Source of the DNA: Liolophura sinensis
Taxonomy: Eukaryota > Mollusca > Polyplacophora > Chitonida > Chitonidae
Assembly (NCBI RefSeq): GCF_032854445.1
Contig: NC_088298.1
Span: 8,483,504-8,547,503 of the forward strand
Length of the DNA: 64,000 nt
Direction: 5' to 3'
Every line of letters starts with the position of its first letter. Within the stretch, counting starts at the first letter, position 1. Position numbers and translations under genes: made by a program. The notes below the pieces were generated by a model that was not told the DNA's origin, ran no database searches, and saw only the letters and a program-made list of their open reading frames with translations. Shown here piece by piece: positions 24,309-35,285 of the stretch.

Positions 24309-26569
24309 TCGAGAAATCGGTCAAGCAATAGCTACATCACAAACTGATCGGAAAACAAGACAGGTGATCTGTTGGTCACCTGTCGATGCAATCGGCTGCT
24401 TGTTTTGCAATGAACAACGTGTAAGAACACATCCGATGTTGTGATGTGAAGTGGATGACTTGGTGGTACCCTTAATCTTGCGTCCAGTCGACCATGCACG
24501 CTGAGGGCTATATTTATTTATAACGGTACTTGTAGGCGCGCGTGCAGTCTGTGTGTAATCGTCGGTCATGCAAAATCAACCATGGGTGGAAGCAGAATCG
24601 ATACAACGAGATTCGTTAATCACTTGACATAGATCATTACGAAATTTAACACCTCTTTTTCCGTTTGCTTGATGGAACTGGAAATCCAGCACCTGTCTGA
24701 ATCCGATGACTGTATAACGACTTGTCGAGACTTGTTAATTCAGCGATGCATTTGACCGTGACAAACGTTAACACTTTGTGTGGTTTAATGATGAAAGAGC
24801 ATAGTTATAACAAACTTATAAGTAAACGTTGAGGGCAGACGGGCTTGTACTGACATTGTTCTTAGCTCGGTTCTATTAGCAAACATATGCCACCAACCAT
24901 GTCAAAATTAACACCTCTAATTGATGGAACACTGCTGTTTTCCAGTTAACAAATGTAGAGATAAACTATGAGTCTATGGGCAGAAAAGGACAACTGACCG
25001 AAATGCAAGATCCCGCTTCAGTTGTAGTGAGTGAAAAATATAGCCTAAAAATTAGCATCATGACCTGAAACGTTTCGTTTTTAGGAACTGTCCACTATAA
25101 ATCTACCAGCGGAGTAATCTGAAAAATTCGGTTTGTGAAAGTGAACACCCTTTGAAAATTAATTTTTGAAACCCGCATTTCACATAGCAGTTTATATGAC
25201 TCTGACCTGCGTCTGCTATAATTAAGACATTAGGGACTAAATCCAATTGTTAATCCTCTAAGAAGACAGGGCAAGAAGTTGTGACCTTTATTATCCCCCT
25301 CTCTCTCCAAATTTCGAGAAAATTTGGAAAAAGGCGTCTCGATTTCGAGGAGAAGATGTCGCCTTTTAAGGACGTAATGTTTATGGATAAGGCACGAGAA
25401 CTAAGGCCTTTCGCTATTTTAGGATACCCAACGTTTACCTTTTGTGCAATTTTCGTTCGCCATTTTACTTTCCGTCTGTGTATTGGTGGGAGGGGGGGGG
25501 GGGTATTGGCTCGGAATGGGTTTCAATCGTGTGTAAACTTAAGCCTCAGCAGGTCACGATCGGGTCTCAAGGATGTCGGCAACGAATCCCGAAATCCATC
25601 TAAGATGAGACTGAGACAAAAACGGTAGCAGCCATGCCAATTAGCCTATGTTTTACACAAGATTTTACAGGCCGAGGCAGATTGCCGGCAACAAAAGAGA
25701 TAAAATCAATGATTTGTGATATCGATTACCCCCGGGGGTTTCGAGGCGTATTCTGTACAACGCAAACGCTCCCAGTCTCCCCTCGGCGAACTAAACAAGC
25801 AGATAGTGCCGTCATACTGCTGCTATACACTCCGCGTTAACTACTGACCTCAGTGCAGCTACCAGATTTACAATGGCTGTCAACGCGTGTGTCAAATTCT
25901 CCTGACCAAAAATAAAGCTGATTATGTATCGTGGTCCTGTTCTAATAAATCACTCTTATGTACAGCGGTACACAAAATTTACCTTGCTACAAAAATTAAA
26001 ATTTTCTTATTTACAGGAAGATGTCAAATACGGCTCGACGGCTTTTTTACTGTTTAAATCTTTATTCCGATGGCGCATTGTTAAATTCATCCTTTCTGAG
26101 TCCTGTTTGAAGTCCCTAGCAGTAATCCCTTGACAAGTGATGCACCAAACAACACCGCCTTAAAATAATCAATTTGAACCAGTTTGGCATTTGGTGTTGC
26201 ACCTACAAGGAGAAATACGTATAATTTTACTTTTTTTATTGCAAACTGCAAGAACGCCTTATCCCTCATAGAGACTCCATATTGTCTGTTTTAAGTTTAT
26301 TCATATATGTTGCTTCCAAGAAACCCTTCCACGACCAAGTTTGCGACCAAGATAGATTTAAAAATATCGGCGCCGAAATTTCTTACCTTTCTATCAACTG
26401 TTTCAAAAAGGTAGCGTCATACAGACGACAGGCTACATTTATAATTCAGCGTAAATTTCCATAGAGAAATACATTTTTTCTTGCTCTTGTAGAACGTTGA
26501 TGTACAGTGAGAGCCTTACATCGCTCAGATGTAAGTGTACAGATGTTATGAAGTGATGGAACACGGAAT

Positions 26570-26790
26570 GTTCCTGGTTCATTGAGCTAAAAGCTCACCC
26601 TTGTAGCAGCCGTTCGAACTCTGAATAAAGAGGCTACGAGTTCAAATCCACCATTCGCATTTTTGCTGAGGCTTAAAGGGCGATGGTTTGTGAGTCGCCT
26701 GCCGAAGGGCCTTGGTTGGCTCCGTGCATTTCTGTGGCATCAAGCATGTATATAGAAAGCCAATAAATAAATAAATATTTAATTTAATTA
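26570..26790 (+). mobile_element. tRNA-derived SINE-like element, second type
   Basis: The head carries ggctacgagttcaaatcc, a good B-box, with a possible A-box region near 26580-26600. The body gctgaggcttaaagggcg, atggtttgtgagtcgcctgc, cgaagggccttggttggctc follows and the end is ccaataaataaataaat. No target-site duplication was identified. It resembles the element at 18545 in the B-box and AAAT tail only. Confidence 0.55.
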
Positions 26791-27120
26791 TTCCTGTCAA
26801 AGCGCTGTCAATTGTATTCCTTATATTTAAAACGGACTCATAGAAATACATAAATACCTGTATGGAAATATTATTGGATCAAGCTTTATTGCATATTTAT
26901 TTCTAAACTTAAAAAAGAACTTTACAATATACTCAGAACTAAAATAATGCATATTGTTTTAAATGTATGTAAACCGAACTATTTTGATCTTCCATGTGAG
27001 GATCTTAAAATTACAAATGTGGTGGAAATTAAAAATTAAAAACAGTCCATGTATTCTATACGGTTGGTTATTATCTCCGCACATTCTTTTCTCCGTTAGT
27101 ATAGCTGGTGGTCTAACATG

Positions 27121-27134
27121 GTAACCATGGCAAC
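27121..27134. promoter_or_regulatory. RFX-type X-box GTAACCATGGCAAC
   Basis: Full match to the RFX consensus with a 2-bp spacer. Confidence 0.4.
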
Positions 27135-27881
27135 ATATTATACAAAATACGGTTTAGTGGGAAATGTCAGCGTATGCATGTCCACATCTCCCCGTCCTCC
27201 TCCCCCCTCCCACTTTCCCCCGATGAGGTGTAAATATCAGTATATTAAAATTTTGTCGATAGCCAGACCGCAGCTGGAGCGATATGACACAAAGACAGGA
27301 ATGATCCAGGGTGTCGGAATTGTCGTTAATTCGAAAACAGCTGTGGGAAACCTACAGGGATTTTACATGCACACTCATTTACCTGGTTCCCTATTCGCGC
27401 ACTTGTTACGTCATGCATTGTCTGGAATTTTGAAACAGCCGGGATTTAGGGATGTGGAGATTATTAGGCATTGTGCTCTGGATGTGGCTTTCTATCAGGT
27501 CCGTAATATGAGAGTTGAGGGAATATAGGTTTAGCTGGTGGTGATCAGGAAGAATTTTCTTCTATGTTGCAGATGCTTTAAGGATGCAATGTGCCAAAAT
27601 CGCAGTCCTATTCATAAAAAGATAAGCTCAAATTTCCATATCTTGTAATTTGGGAAAGAAAAGCCTTATACCTGTACCAATTAGTACATCTGCACTTGGT
27701 CTTGCGCGGAGAGACGAATGATTAAGAGCATTTTAGCCATGGTGTAGACTTGGTTTGTGTATCATGTCTGAAAAGCCCAGCAATTTGGGGGCCTATCCGC
27801 ATAAACTTCATGTTCCAACCCGGAAGAGACCCCCGCGACCTCAGTCTCCGTTGAAAGGCACCATGCGGTAAGATGTGTTTC

Positions 27882-27905
27882 TATATATATATATATATAT
27901 ATATA
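27882..27905. repeat. (TA)n microsatellite, ~24 bp
   Basis: Short uninterrupted alternating T and A tract. Confidence 0.95.
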
Positions 27906-28583
27906 GCTATGGACTTCATTTCTACATTAGGTAGAAAAGTGATATCAAAATCTGCAAAATGTGTGGGTATTTATTTATTTATAAATCGAAGCGAGAATTT
28001 GAAGTGTATTTGACATACACGTTTAGTGTCGGTTACCTGTTCTGTATGTTGTATTAAAATATAACACAAATGGTTATGATGAAAAATATTAAAAAAAGAG
28101 TAAAACATTAATGAAAGAAATAATTCAATCAATCAATCAAAAGGATTAAATATTGATGTGACCTTTGGATTTGATTATAGATTGGACACTACTGCTACTT
28201 TTTCTTTTTCCAAAAAAGGAAATAAGCAGGGCACCCACTTTAAACGGTGTCCGTTTAAATTAGTTACACGTTTCAACTCCGGCGCTATTTCATCCAACTA
28301 TCGTCTCCCACGATTCACTGTCTTGAAGTTTCCGGATGTAGGCGAGAATATCTTCGGCTAATTTCTTAAACCTCTTGAGACTATCTTTTTTCAGAGACCA
28401 TGCTACATGCAACACGCGGGCGTTTCAGATGGAAATTAATCTGTTGGTTTCATCTTTTACCTTGATTATACACTAGTCATTACATTTCTCGTAAAGAACG
28501 ATCTGTCATCTGCCCATCACTTCTGCAAGAAGGGTAATCTTGTAAACCAATGACTCACTCGGATCGTCATCTATACTGCGCGT

Positions 28584-28597
28584 GTCCCCATGGCAAC
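28584..28597. promoter_or_regulatory. X-box-like GTCCCCATGGCAAC
   Basis: One mismatch in the left half-site; right half GGCAAC exact. Confidence 0.28.
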
Positions 28598-28979
28598 GTT
28601 GCATAATTGACTTATTTTTAGTAAGCTTTAGATGTAGCGGACCATTGTCGGCACGGCATTAATCTGCATATTGATTGAACTTCTCTGAGAATACTGGGCT
28701 ATTTCTGTTCATGACCCATAAGTAGGGTATGCACTGTCGTGGACTGTCTCGGTCTCTGTGTGGTGCCAATATGTCCTGTTAATAACGGTGTCACTTTAAA
28801 TCCAGACTGAGTCGCATTTTGTCGGCTTTTGTCATATTCTGATATAGTATAATTCCCATATTGACCAATAGCCAGTTCTTAGAAACTGTCAAATACATAA
28901 TACCGTGAAATACATAAGGTTTATCCGTCTTAAAATTTATCCCACGTTGTGATCATACATGTAATAAAATATAAGAAAA

Positions 28980-29075
28980 CGCCACTGATTGGATTCGAAC
29001 CAGTGTCTTCGGACTAAATGCCAAGTTGAATAGAACTGGCCTGTCTTTTGTACAAGGAGCTATCCTGATTCACAT
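28980..29075 (-). mobile_element. tRNA-like fragment with an exact B-box
   Basis: On the minus strand GGTTCGAATCC, an exact pol III B-box, occurs within cactggttcgaatccaatca. The stem partly pairs as a T-arm would, but there is no acceptor stem and no convincing A-box. Most likely a SINE head or tRNA relic rather than a working tRNA. Confidence 0.4.
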
Positions 29076-29423
29076 GTAGAGGTATAAATATTGAGAAGAA
29101 CACGTGACCGTAAAATAGAAAACTGGTATGCAACCTCAATCACCTAAACAGTGCTAATTGCCAAAGTTATGATGGAGTGGTCCCCTGGAGATGTACCTCG
29201 TTGAAAAAACTACTCGCAGGGATTTGTGAAATAATGGCATCACACAGACTGGTGTGTATGACATTTACTACCCTAAGAGCCATACATGCGAATGCCGTGA
29301 ACGTTTTACTCCGACAAAAGGCAAAAATCAAAAAAAATAAAAAGAACGCAGATTTGTACACTCTCATGCAATCGCACCCGACAAAACAAAAATCCATTTC
29401 ATTTGCAACCAGATGGACGTTAA

Positions 29424-30290
29424 GCTAGTACTACGGACAATGTTCCAATTAGTTAGTACAACTGCGGATGATTCATTTAACCAGCCATTTAGCAAATATA
29501 TCAGTTAGTACTACAGACAATGATTCATTTAACCAATCAATCAGTTAGTACTACAGCTTATGAATTATTTAACCAGACAATCAGTTGGTAAGTACTACAG
29601 CTGATGATTCATTTAACAAATCAATTATTTAGTACTACAGCTGATGATTCATTTAACCAGACAATCTATCAGTTAGTGCTACAGATAATGATTTATTTAA
29701 CCAAATAATCAGTTAGTACTTCAGTTTATGATTTATTTAACCAGACAATCAATCAGTTAGTACTACAGACAGTTATTCATTTAACCCATCAGTACTGCAG
29801 CTGATGATTCATTTAACCAGACAGCCAGTGAGTTAGTACTACTGATAATGACTTATTTAACCTATCAGTCAACTAGTACCACAGATAATGATTTATTTAA
29901 TCTGTCAGTCAGTTAGTACCACAGATAATGATTTATTTAATCTGTCAGTCAGTTAGTACCACAGATAATGATTCATTTAACCTATCAGTCAGTTAGTACC
30001 ACAGATAATGATTCATTTAATCTGTCAGTCAGTTAGTACCACAGATAATGATTTATTTAATCTGTCAGTCAGTTAGTACCACAGATAATGATTCATTTAA
30101 CCTATCAGTCAGTTAGTACCACAGATAATGATTCATTTAATCTGTCAGTCAGTTAGTACCACAGATAATGATTTATTTAATCTGTCAGTCAGTTAGTACC
30201 ACAGATAATGATTCATTTAACCTATCAGTCAGTTAGTACCACAGATAATGATTCATTTAACCTATCAGTCAGTTAGTACTACACATAATG
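29424..30290 (+). repeat. 40-bp minisatellite with 120-bp higher-order unit
   Basis: The unit is cagttagtaccacagataat plus gatt(t/c)atttaa(tctgt/cctat)cagt. From about 29881 the spacing is exactly 40 bp; positions 30001-30120 and 30121-30240 are identical, so three 40-bp variants repeat as a 120-bp block. Left of 29880 copies are irregular in length and sequence. About 21 copies in all. Confidence 0.95.
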
Positions 30291-30415
30291 ATAATGATAA
30301 ATATAACAGTATGGCATAAGCGTATTCGTGGATAACAGAATAACTTTTCATTCACATGACCTACTTCTGATTCCAAGTGACTCCAAGCTTTGATATGTGC
30401 TTTATGGCTCAATTC

Positions 30416-30552
30416 CTCTCCGGCCGTACGTGTCGTGGGTTTCCCTCGGCCTCTGTCTGGTTTCCTCCCACCATAATGCTGACCGCCGTCGTGTAAGTAA
30501 AGTATTCCCTGAGTAGGACGGAAAACACCAATCAGAGAAATAAACAAATTAA
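30416..30552 (+). mobile_element. 5'-truncated SINE copy with perfect target-site duplication
   Basis: Only the second half of the core and the tail remain: ctctccggccgtacgtg, gtttcctcccaccataatgc, tgaccgccgtcgtgtaagt, then a tail changed to ccctgagtaggacggaaaac and a short A-rich end. A perfect 12-bp duplication ATGGCTCAATTC lies at 30404-30415 and 30553-30564. The core also lacks about 30 bp between the gccgtacgtg and tcgtgggttt motifs. The insertion lies 125 bp beyond the end of the 40-bp minisatellite. Confidence 0.85.
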
Positions 30553-30564
30553 ATGGCTCAATTC

Positions 30565-33500
30565 ATATTTATGTGATATATTATATTAGGTTCATTTTAC
30601 CAATGAACATTAAACCACTCTTATTTATTAAGCGGAGCTCGGGAATATCGCCAGGTGACAAAGCTTTTAAGTAAATGCATCAGTCAGCTTTAACCAGAAT
30701 GTATGGACTACAGAAATGGAGCGAAGTCGCGAACAAGGCACTGAGTAAACATTTGAGTGTAGCTTACCAAGGGGAACTAATCCAACCGAGCCGTTGTCAC
30801 GCACGTTCCGGCCGGACAATATCCAAGTAGGAATTCGGGGGAGCTAAAAGCTGGAGTAACGAAGAAAAAGCAATTGGCGCGCCCTTGCTTTGACGGGATA
30901 GAAATGCAATTATAGATTGGAAACGAGTCGAAAGTAATCCAATTGATCGACGATGGCGGATGGATGTAAGGAGGTTTCATTGGCTGGTAAAATTCGATCG
31001 GTACCGGCGACTTAGAAATAACACGGTGAAAGAATGGACGCTTTATTTACTGACCTCACAATCCTGATGCGGGGAGACTGGGAACTGCATTACAGCCCGG
31101 TTCCGCTAAAGACCTCGCGATCTACTTAACCATGCGGAGCGATTTCCGGATTAATGCGCGCGCCACCGCAAAGATGCTGCATGGTGAATTAGCTCCTAAC
31201 AAGCGACAGTATAGATTCGCAAAGTCAACAAAAGCAAATGGACGGCCTGGGAAGAACCTGAGTTTATGTGACTGGGCGGGAGACAGCGGCAAACTAAGAT
31301 TTCAGAACTTTAGAACCTTATATATTCACTTTAGAACAGCGATATACATATTGAGATTGCATGCACTCGTTTTATTCATATCCAGCGTGACTGAATGCGA
31401 TTACATATTAAACATTGAACTGTCGGCCTCGGCATGTTTCAAGCTAGTTTCCTTGTATCAGCTAAAATACGATGTACATATTACTTACTGTACAGGAAAA
31501 TCACAATCGAAGAATTTATGTATTTTAACGCGAGATTCTTGCCATCTGTTCACCCCAGCAATTTTAAGCCTAAGTGTTTTCAAAGGGTTTTTCTTTGATT
31601 TCGGAAGATAGGATTTAATAATTATTGATTAAATGCCTCCAGACACTTCTGTAAAATATGGTGATAGGTTTTGTTATTTTGGGGGTTTTTTTATGATCTG
31701 TCCCACCAAACATCTTCCGCATCAATTGATAAGTATATTTTCTGTGGTCATTTTTCGTTTTTATCTCTGTGTTTTTGGTAGACCTCATGCAGCATTCTGC
31801 ATATAACCACTAAGATGTTCATGTTTACATTCGCCTTGTCTTTGTCCAGTGTACACACTTTTCCATTGGATACATGTTCGTCACTGGTGGGTAATGTGGT
31901 AAAATATCGAACCGCCTTGCGAAGGGGCGTAAATCCCCAGCAGTTCGTATGCACGCGTGTCCAGCAATAGTTCATTCTCTATCTCTTCTTATCGAGCTAT
32001 TTAGTCCTTTTCTTTATTATTATTATCACAATAAAGAAAATACCGTTCTTAAATAAATTCAAATAACGGGACGTAGGCGCACAAGCTGAACACTCTTTAG
32101 AATAGGCTTAATATAATACGACAACCTCAAATACGATTCCTATCTTGTTTCTCAATCCTTTAGACTCTCAAGGCTGTACATGTTGTTTTTTCTTTATCCT
32201 CGTCAGGTTTTAATGCACAAACGGAATACTTTTTTCTGCTGAAATTCCATAGCCATATTTGATCGTTCATCAGAACCAGATTCTCATTTCATTCCTAATA
32301 TCTTTAGCATTTTCATATATTTTTGGGCAAAAAAGAACCCTTTAGTTATGATCAAAGTGGTGTGCAATACGCGAACCGTGTTTTGCAACATTGCCCTTTT
32401 TTGTTACGCCCTGCGTCCTCGAAATATTTTGCGGTCCTCCAATCTGTTACTGACAGCTGGCTCGTGCTTTTTTCCGGGTTTTTACCCGAGGTATATCTCT
32501 TTCATTTCCTGTTGCCTAGGGTCTCTCAGCGGAATGCATTGTGATCTTGTCACGGTCAGTCATTCAACTCTTTTTCAAGCTATAGTTTTTAAAAAACCTG
32601 CAACACTCCCAACTGTTTTATATTGGGATGCTGTTTGAAGCCGATTCTAAAAAAAAGAAAATGTGGCCGCCATGTTTCTTTCAGGGAAGGCAGCACGTGC
32701 CGATGAGACCATTGGCTCTCAGTCCCCAGCTGTACATTAATATCAAGCGCATATGTGCACTAAAGGGTTTTTTTTTTTGGCAACTTAATCTTATTATTAA
32801 TTACTTCCACTGTCACTTTTTACAATATCACATGCTCTAGCCGCCACAATTTCGCCAAGATATGGTGCAAATATGTCCGAAATGACGTTAAGCCATAAGC
32901 ATGCATTTTTTTTCCTTTTTCTTTGATGTTAGTCTTTTTTATTTGCCCACCCAGGGTGACAGTACCAAGTTTGTGTGGCCTTGTTACAGTAGTCTCACCG
33001 GGAAAATAAGCACGTATGGCGGGTTTCAGAACAGTTTCTGATTGCTTGCCTTAGCGCAGGTGTTTTACTAAAGCCGGAAACAACTGCTTAGTTTTCAGTA
33101 TATTTTGATGTATCTGTTGTCAGAAATGTCTGCCTGGTCGTTTTCTTTTATTTTTTTTTTTTTTGCGAACTGGATAATTGTTTCGCTGGACGTATATTCC
33201 GTTCGTGCGATTGGCAGAAGTGAAGTACCACAAGAGTTCATCTTCACACAATGGTTTTTGGGACTGAATATATGCATAAGGCATAAATATATTTTAGATA
33301 TAAAATGATACTTTTTATATAAAAGTATATTTTTAGAAAATAATCTCTGAAATTCACTGAATATAATTTCTTGAAAATATATTTAAGTTAATTAAACTTT
33401 TATTTCACGGATGATAGTTAAACGACATTGACAGCATGGTCAACTTGAGGGCGTTCGTGTGTCACAGTTATCGGCCAAGATTTTTTGAATATGTGCTGGT

Positions 33501-34715
33501 GTCTTACATTGATACAGACAACTGAAACTGAGGTATAGTTTGTAGCACAATGTTTTATACATATATGTAGATATGGGAGTTAGGCACCGTTGGAGGACAA
33601 TGAAATTTTGACAGTAGCCAAATAATTCTACACCCTGCGGAGAAAGCATTGTCGGAAACCAACCTGTGTCTAATTAGAGAGCTGAGTCCCGATGGTTTCT
33701 GGTGGATTTTTTTGGCAGTGGGAAACCCAGCGATGATGCGGCAAAATATAACACACTCGATGAATATATGGAAATGACATGTTCGTTGTAAAGACTTGTT
33801 GTTCAACACAAGAGTCTACATTGTACCAACCACTTATTATTCTATGCATAAATGCATAAGATATAGGTTTAAGCCTTTCGTTGATTTACGGGCTTTGTGG
33901 ACGCGTTTTATTGGATTATGCAGGAGACAGCGTCCAGGGACAATAGCACGAAATTCGTTAGATGCTTGGACTTTGTAGCCGAAAAGCTTATAGCTGTTGA
34001 CCTCTCGAAGTAACGACCACCTCCAAACAAATGGCTCTATGTTCATAGAGATGATCCGGTGGAGAAAAAACACGATTACTGGGCTCAGAGTAAACCTCAC
34101 GGCGTAGCGGCAGTATTGTGAAGTGTGGGGATAGTTTTTAACAACCGAGGTTCCAGTGAAGGAATTGAAAAGGTTTTCTGTTCCATTGACGTGAGCAGGA
34201 ATTAGGTTTCATTTAGGACGGTATGGGTCCCGCGCTAAACGACAATGTCTTAGTGAACGCACAGAAAGCGATTGGTTGAAAATGGTACTCTCAGGAACAA
34301 AACCTGATACTGAGGGTTCGCATGAAAGCAAGGAGTCATTGAACCATTATGATGAAAATACAAAAAGTATTTTCTAATACTTGTGCAGAGTTTGAACTAC
34401 ATTTGATACGTGAAATCGGTTGATTCCGTGCAAAACAGCGCAATGCGTCTGGAGTAAATGGAAAGCCCTTATTCCAGAAACTGTCCCTGACAATATCCAG
34501 GAAACCGTGAGTAAAGAAAGCTTGGACATTTTTCGGACATCCTCAGCAGTGCCTTCCATCCACAAAGTGATACCTTTGTGATTTCCTTCCAGGAATGAGC
34601 ATTCTGATCTTTTGAGGAAGAAATGGTAACTTGTGTTAAAGAAGTCTCCTGTTATTCTCCTTTATCGTAACATTGCTACGTGCAGCATTCCCATGCACCA
34701 CTTTCTTGCGTCTTG
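30565..34715. other. Non-coding stretch
   Basis: Unique DNA. The longest frame, 31132-31611 (159 codons), has no family signature. A hairpin-prone atactttttatataaaagta segment lies at about 33309. Confidence 0.55.
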
Positions 34716-35285
34716 CCTCGTAAAGGTTATCCCTTACTTTACCATGTTGCCTCGTAAAGGTTATCCCTTACTATACCATGTTGCTTCGTAAACCTGGTTA
34801 TCCCTTACTCTAGCATGGTGCCTCGTAAACCTGGTTATCCCTTACTATACCATGCTGCTTCGTAAACCTGGTTATCCCTTACTATACCATGCTGCTTCGT
34901 AAACCTGGTTATCCCTTACTCTAGCATGGTGCCTCGTAAACCTGGTTATCCCTTACTATACCATGCTGCTTCGTAAACCTGGTTATCCCTTACTATACCA
35001 TGCTGCTTCGTAAACCTGGTTATTCCTTACTCTAACATGGTGCCTCGTAAACCTGGTTATCCCTTACTCTAACATGGTGCCTAGTAAACCTGGTTATCCC
35101 TTACTCTAGCATGGTGCCTCGTAAACCTGGTTATCCCTTACTCTAACATGGTGCCTCGTAAACCTGGTTATCCCTTACTCTAACATGGTGCCTCATAAAC
35201 CTGTTTATCCCTTACTCTAACATGGTGCTTCGTAAACCTGTTTATCCCTTATTCTAACATGGTGCCTGGTAAACCTGGTTATCCC
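34716..35285 (+). repeat. 37-bp minisatellite with 111-bp higher-order unit
   Basis: The unit is cctcgtaaacctggttatcc plus cttactctagcatggtg. The first two copies are 34 bp (aaagg in place of aaacctgg). From 34808 two variants, X (ctctagcatggtg) and Y (ctataccatgctg), run X-Y-Y-X-Y-Y-X, a 111-bp period; the right half is mostly an X variant with ctctaacatggtg. About 15.5 copies. Confidence 0.95.

Larger units (their letters stand above)
23773..29423. other. Non-coding stretch
   Basis: AT-rich; includes E-box sites, a 12-G run at 25492-25503, the SINE-like element at 26570, two X-box sites and the tRNA-like relic at 28980. The 136-codon frame at 27118-27528 has no recognised domain. Confidence 0.55.

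Noticed and set aside
27090-27115. tRNA-Asp-like start (ccgttagtatagctggtgg)
   Set aside because: Resembles an A-box, but no B-box or acceptor pairing follows within 100 bp.
27118-27528. 136-codon open frame starting at the X-box at 27121
   Set aside because: No domain recognised; the Pro-rich part comes from a C-rich run. The overlap with the X-box looks accidental.
28980-29075. Functional tRNA gene on the minus strand
   Set aside because: Exact B-box but no acceptor stem, no anticodon arm and no good A-box; kept only as a relic.
31132-31611. 159-codon open frame
   Set aside because: No recognisable domain, no periodic codon signal I can see, no splice or neighbour context; lengths like this occur by chance in 64 kb.
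34716-35285. Possible CRISPR array (37-bp repeats)
   Set aside because: Units are head to tail with no spacers, in a eukaryotic sequence; it is a minisatellite. The same holds for the 40-bp array.
34716-35285. Resemblance of the 37-bp unit (taagggataaccagg on the minus strand) to the I-SceI homing site
   Set aside because: Only a partial word matches; the 18-bp site is not present and there is no homing endonuclease gene.
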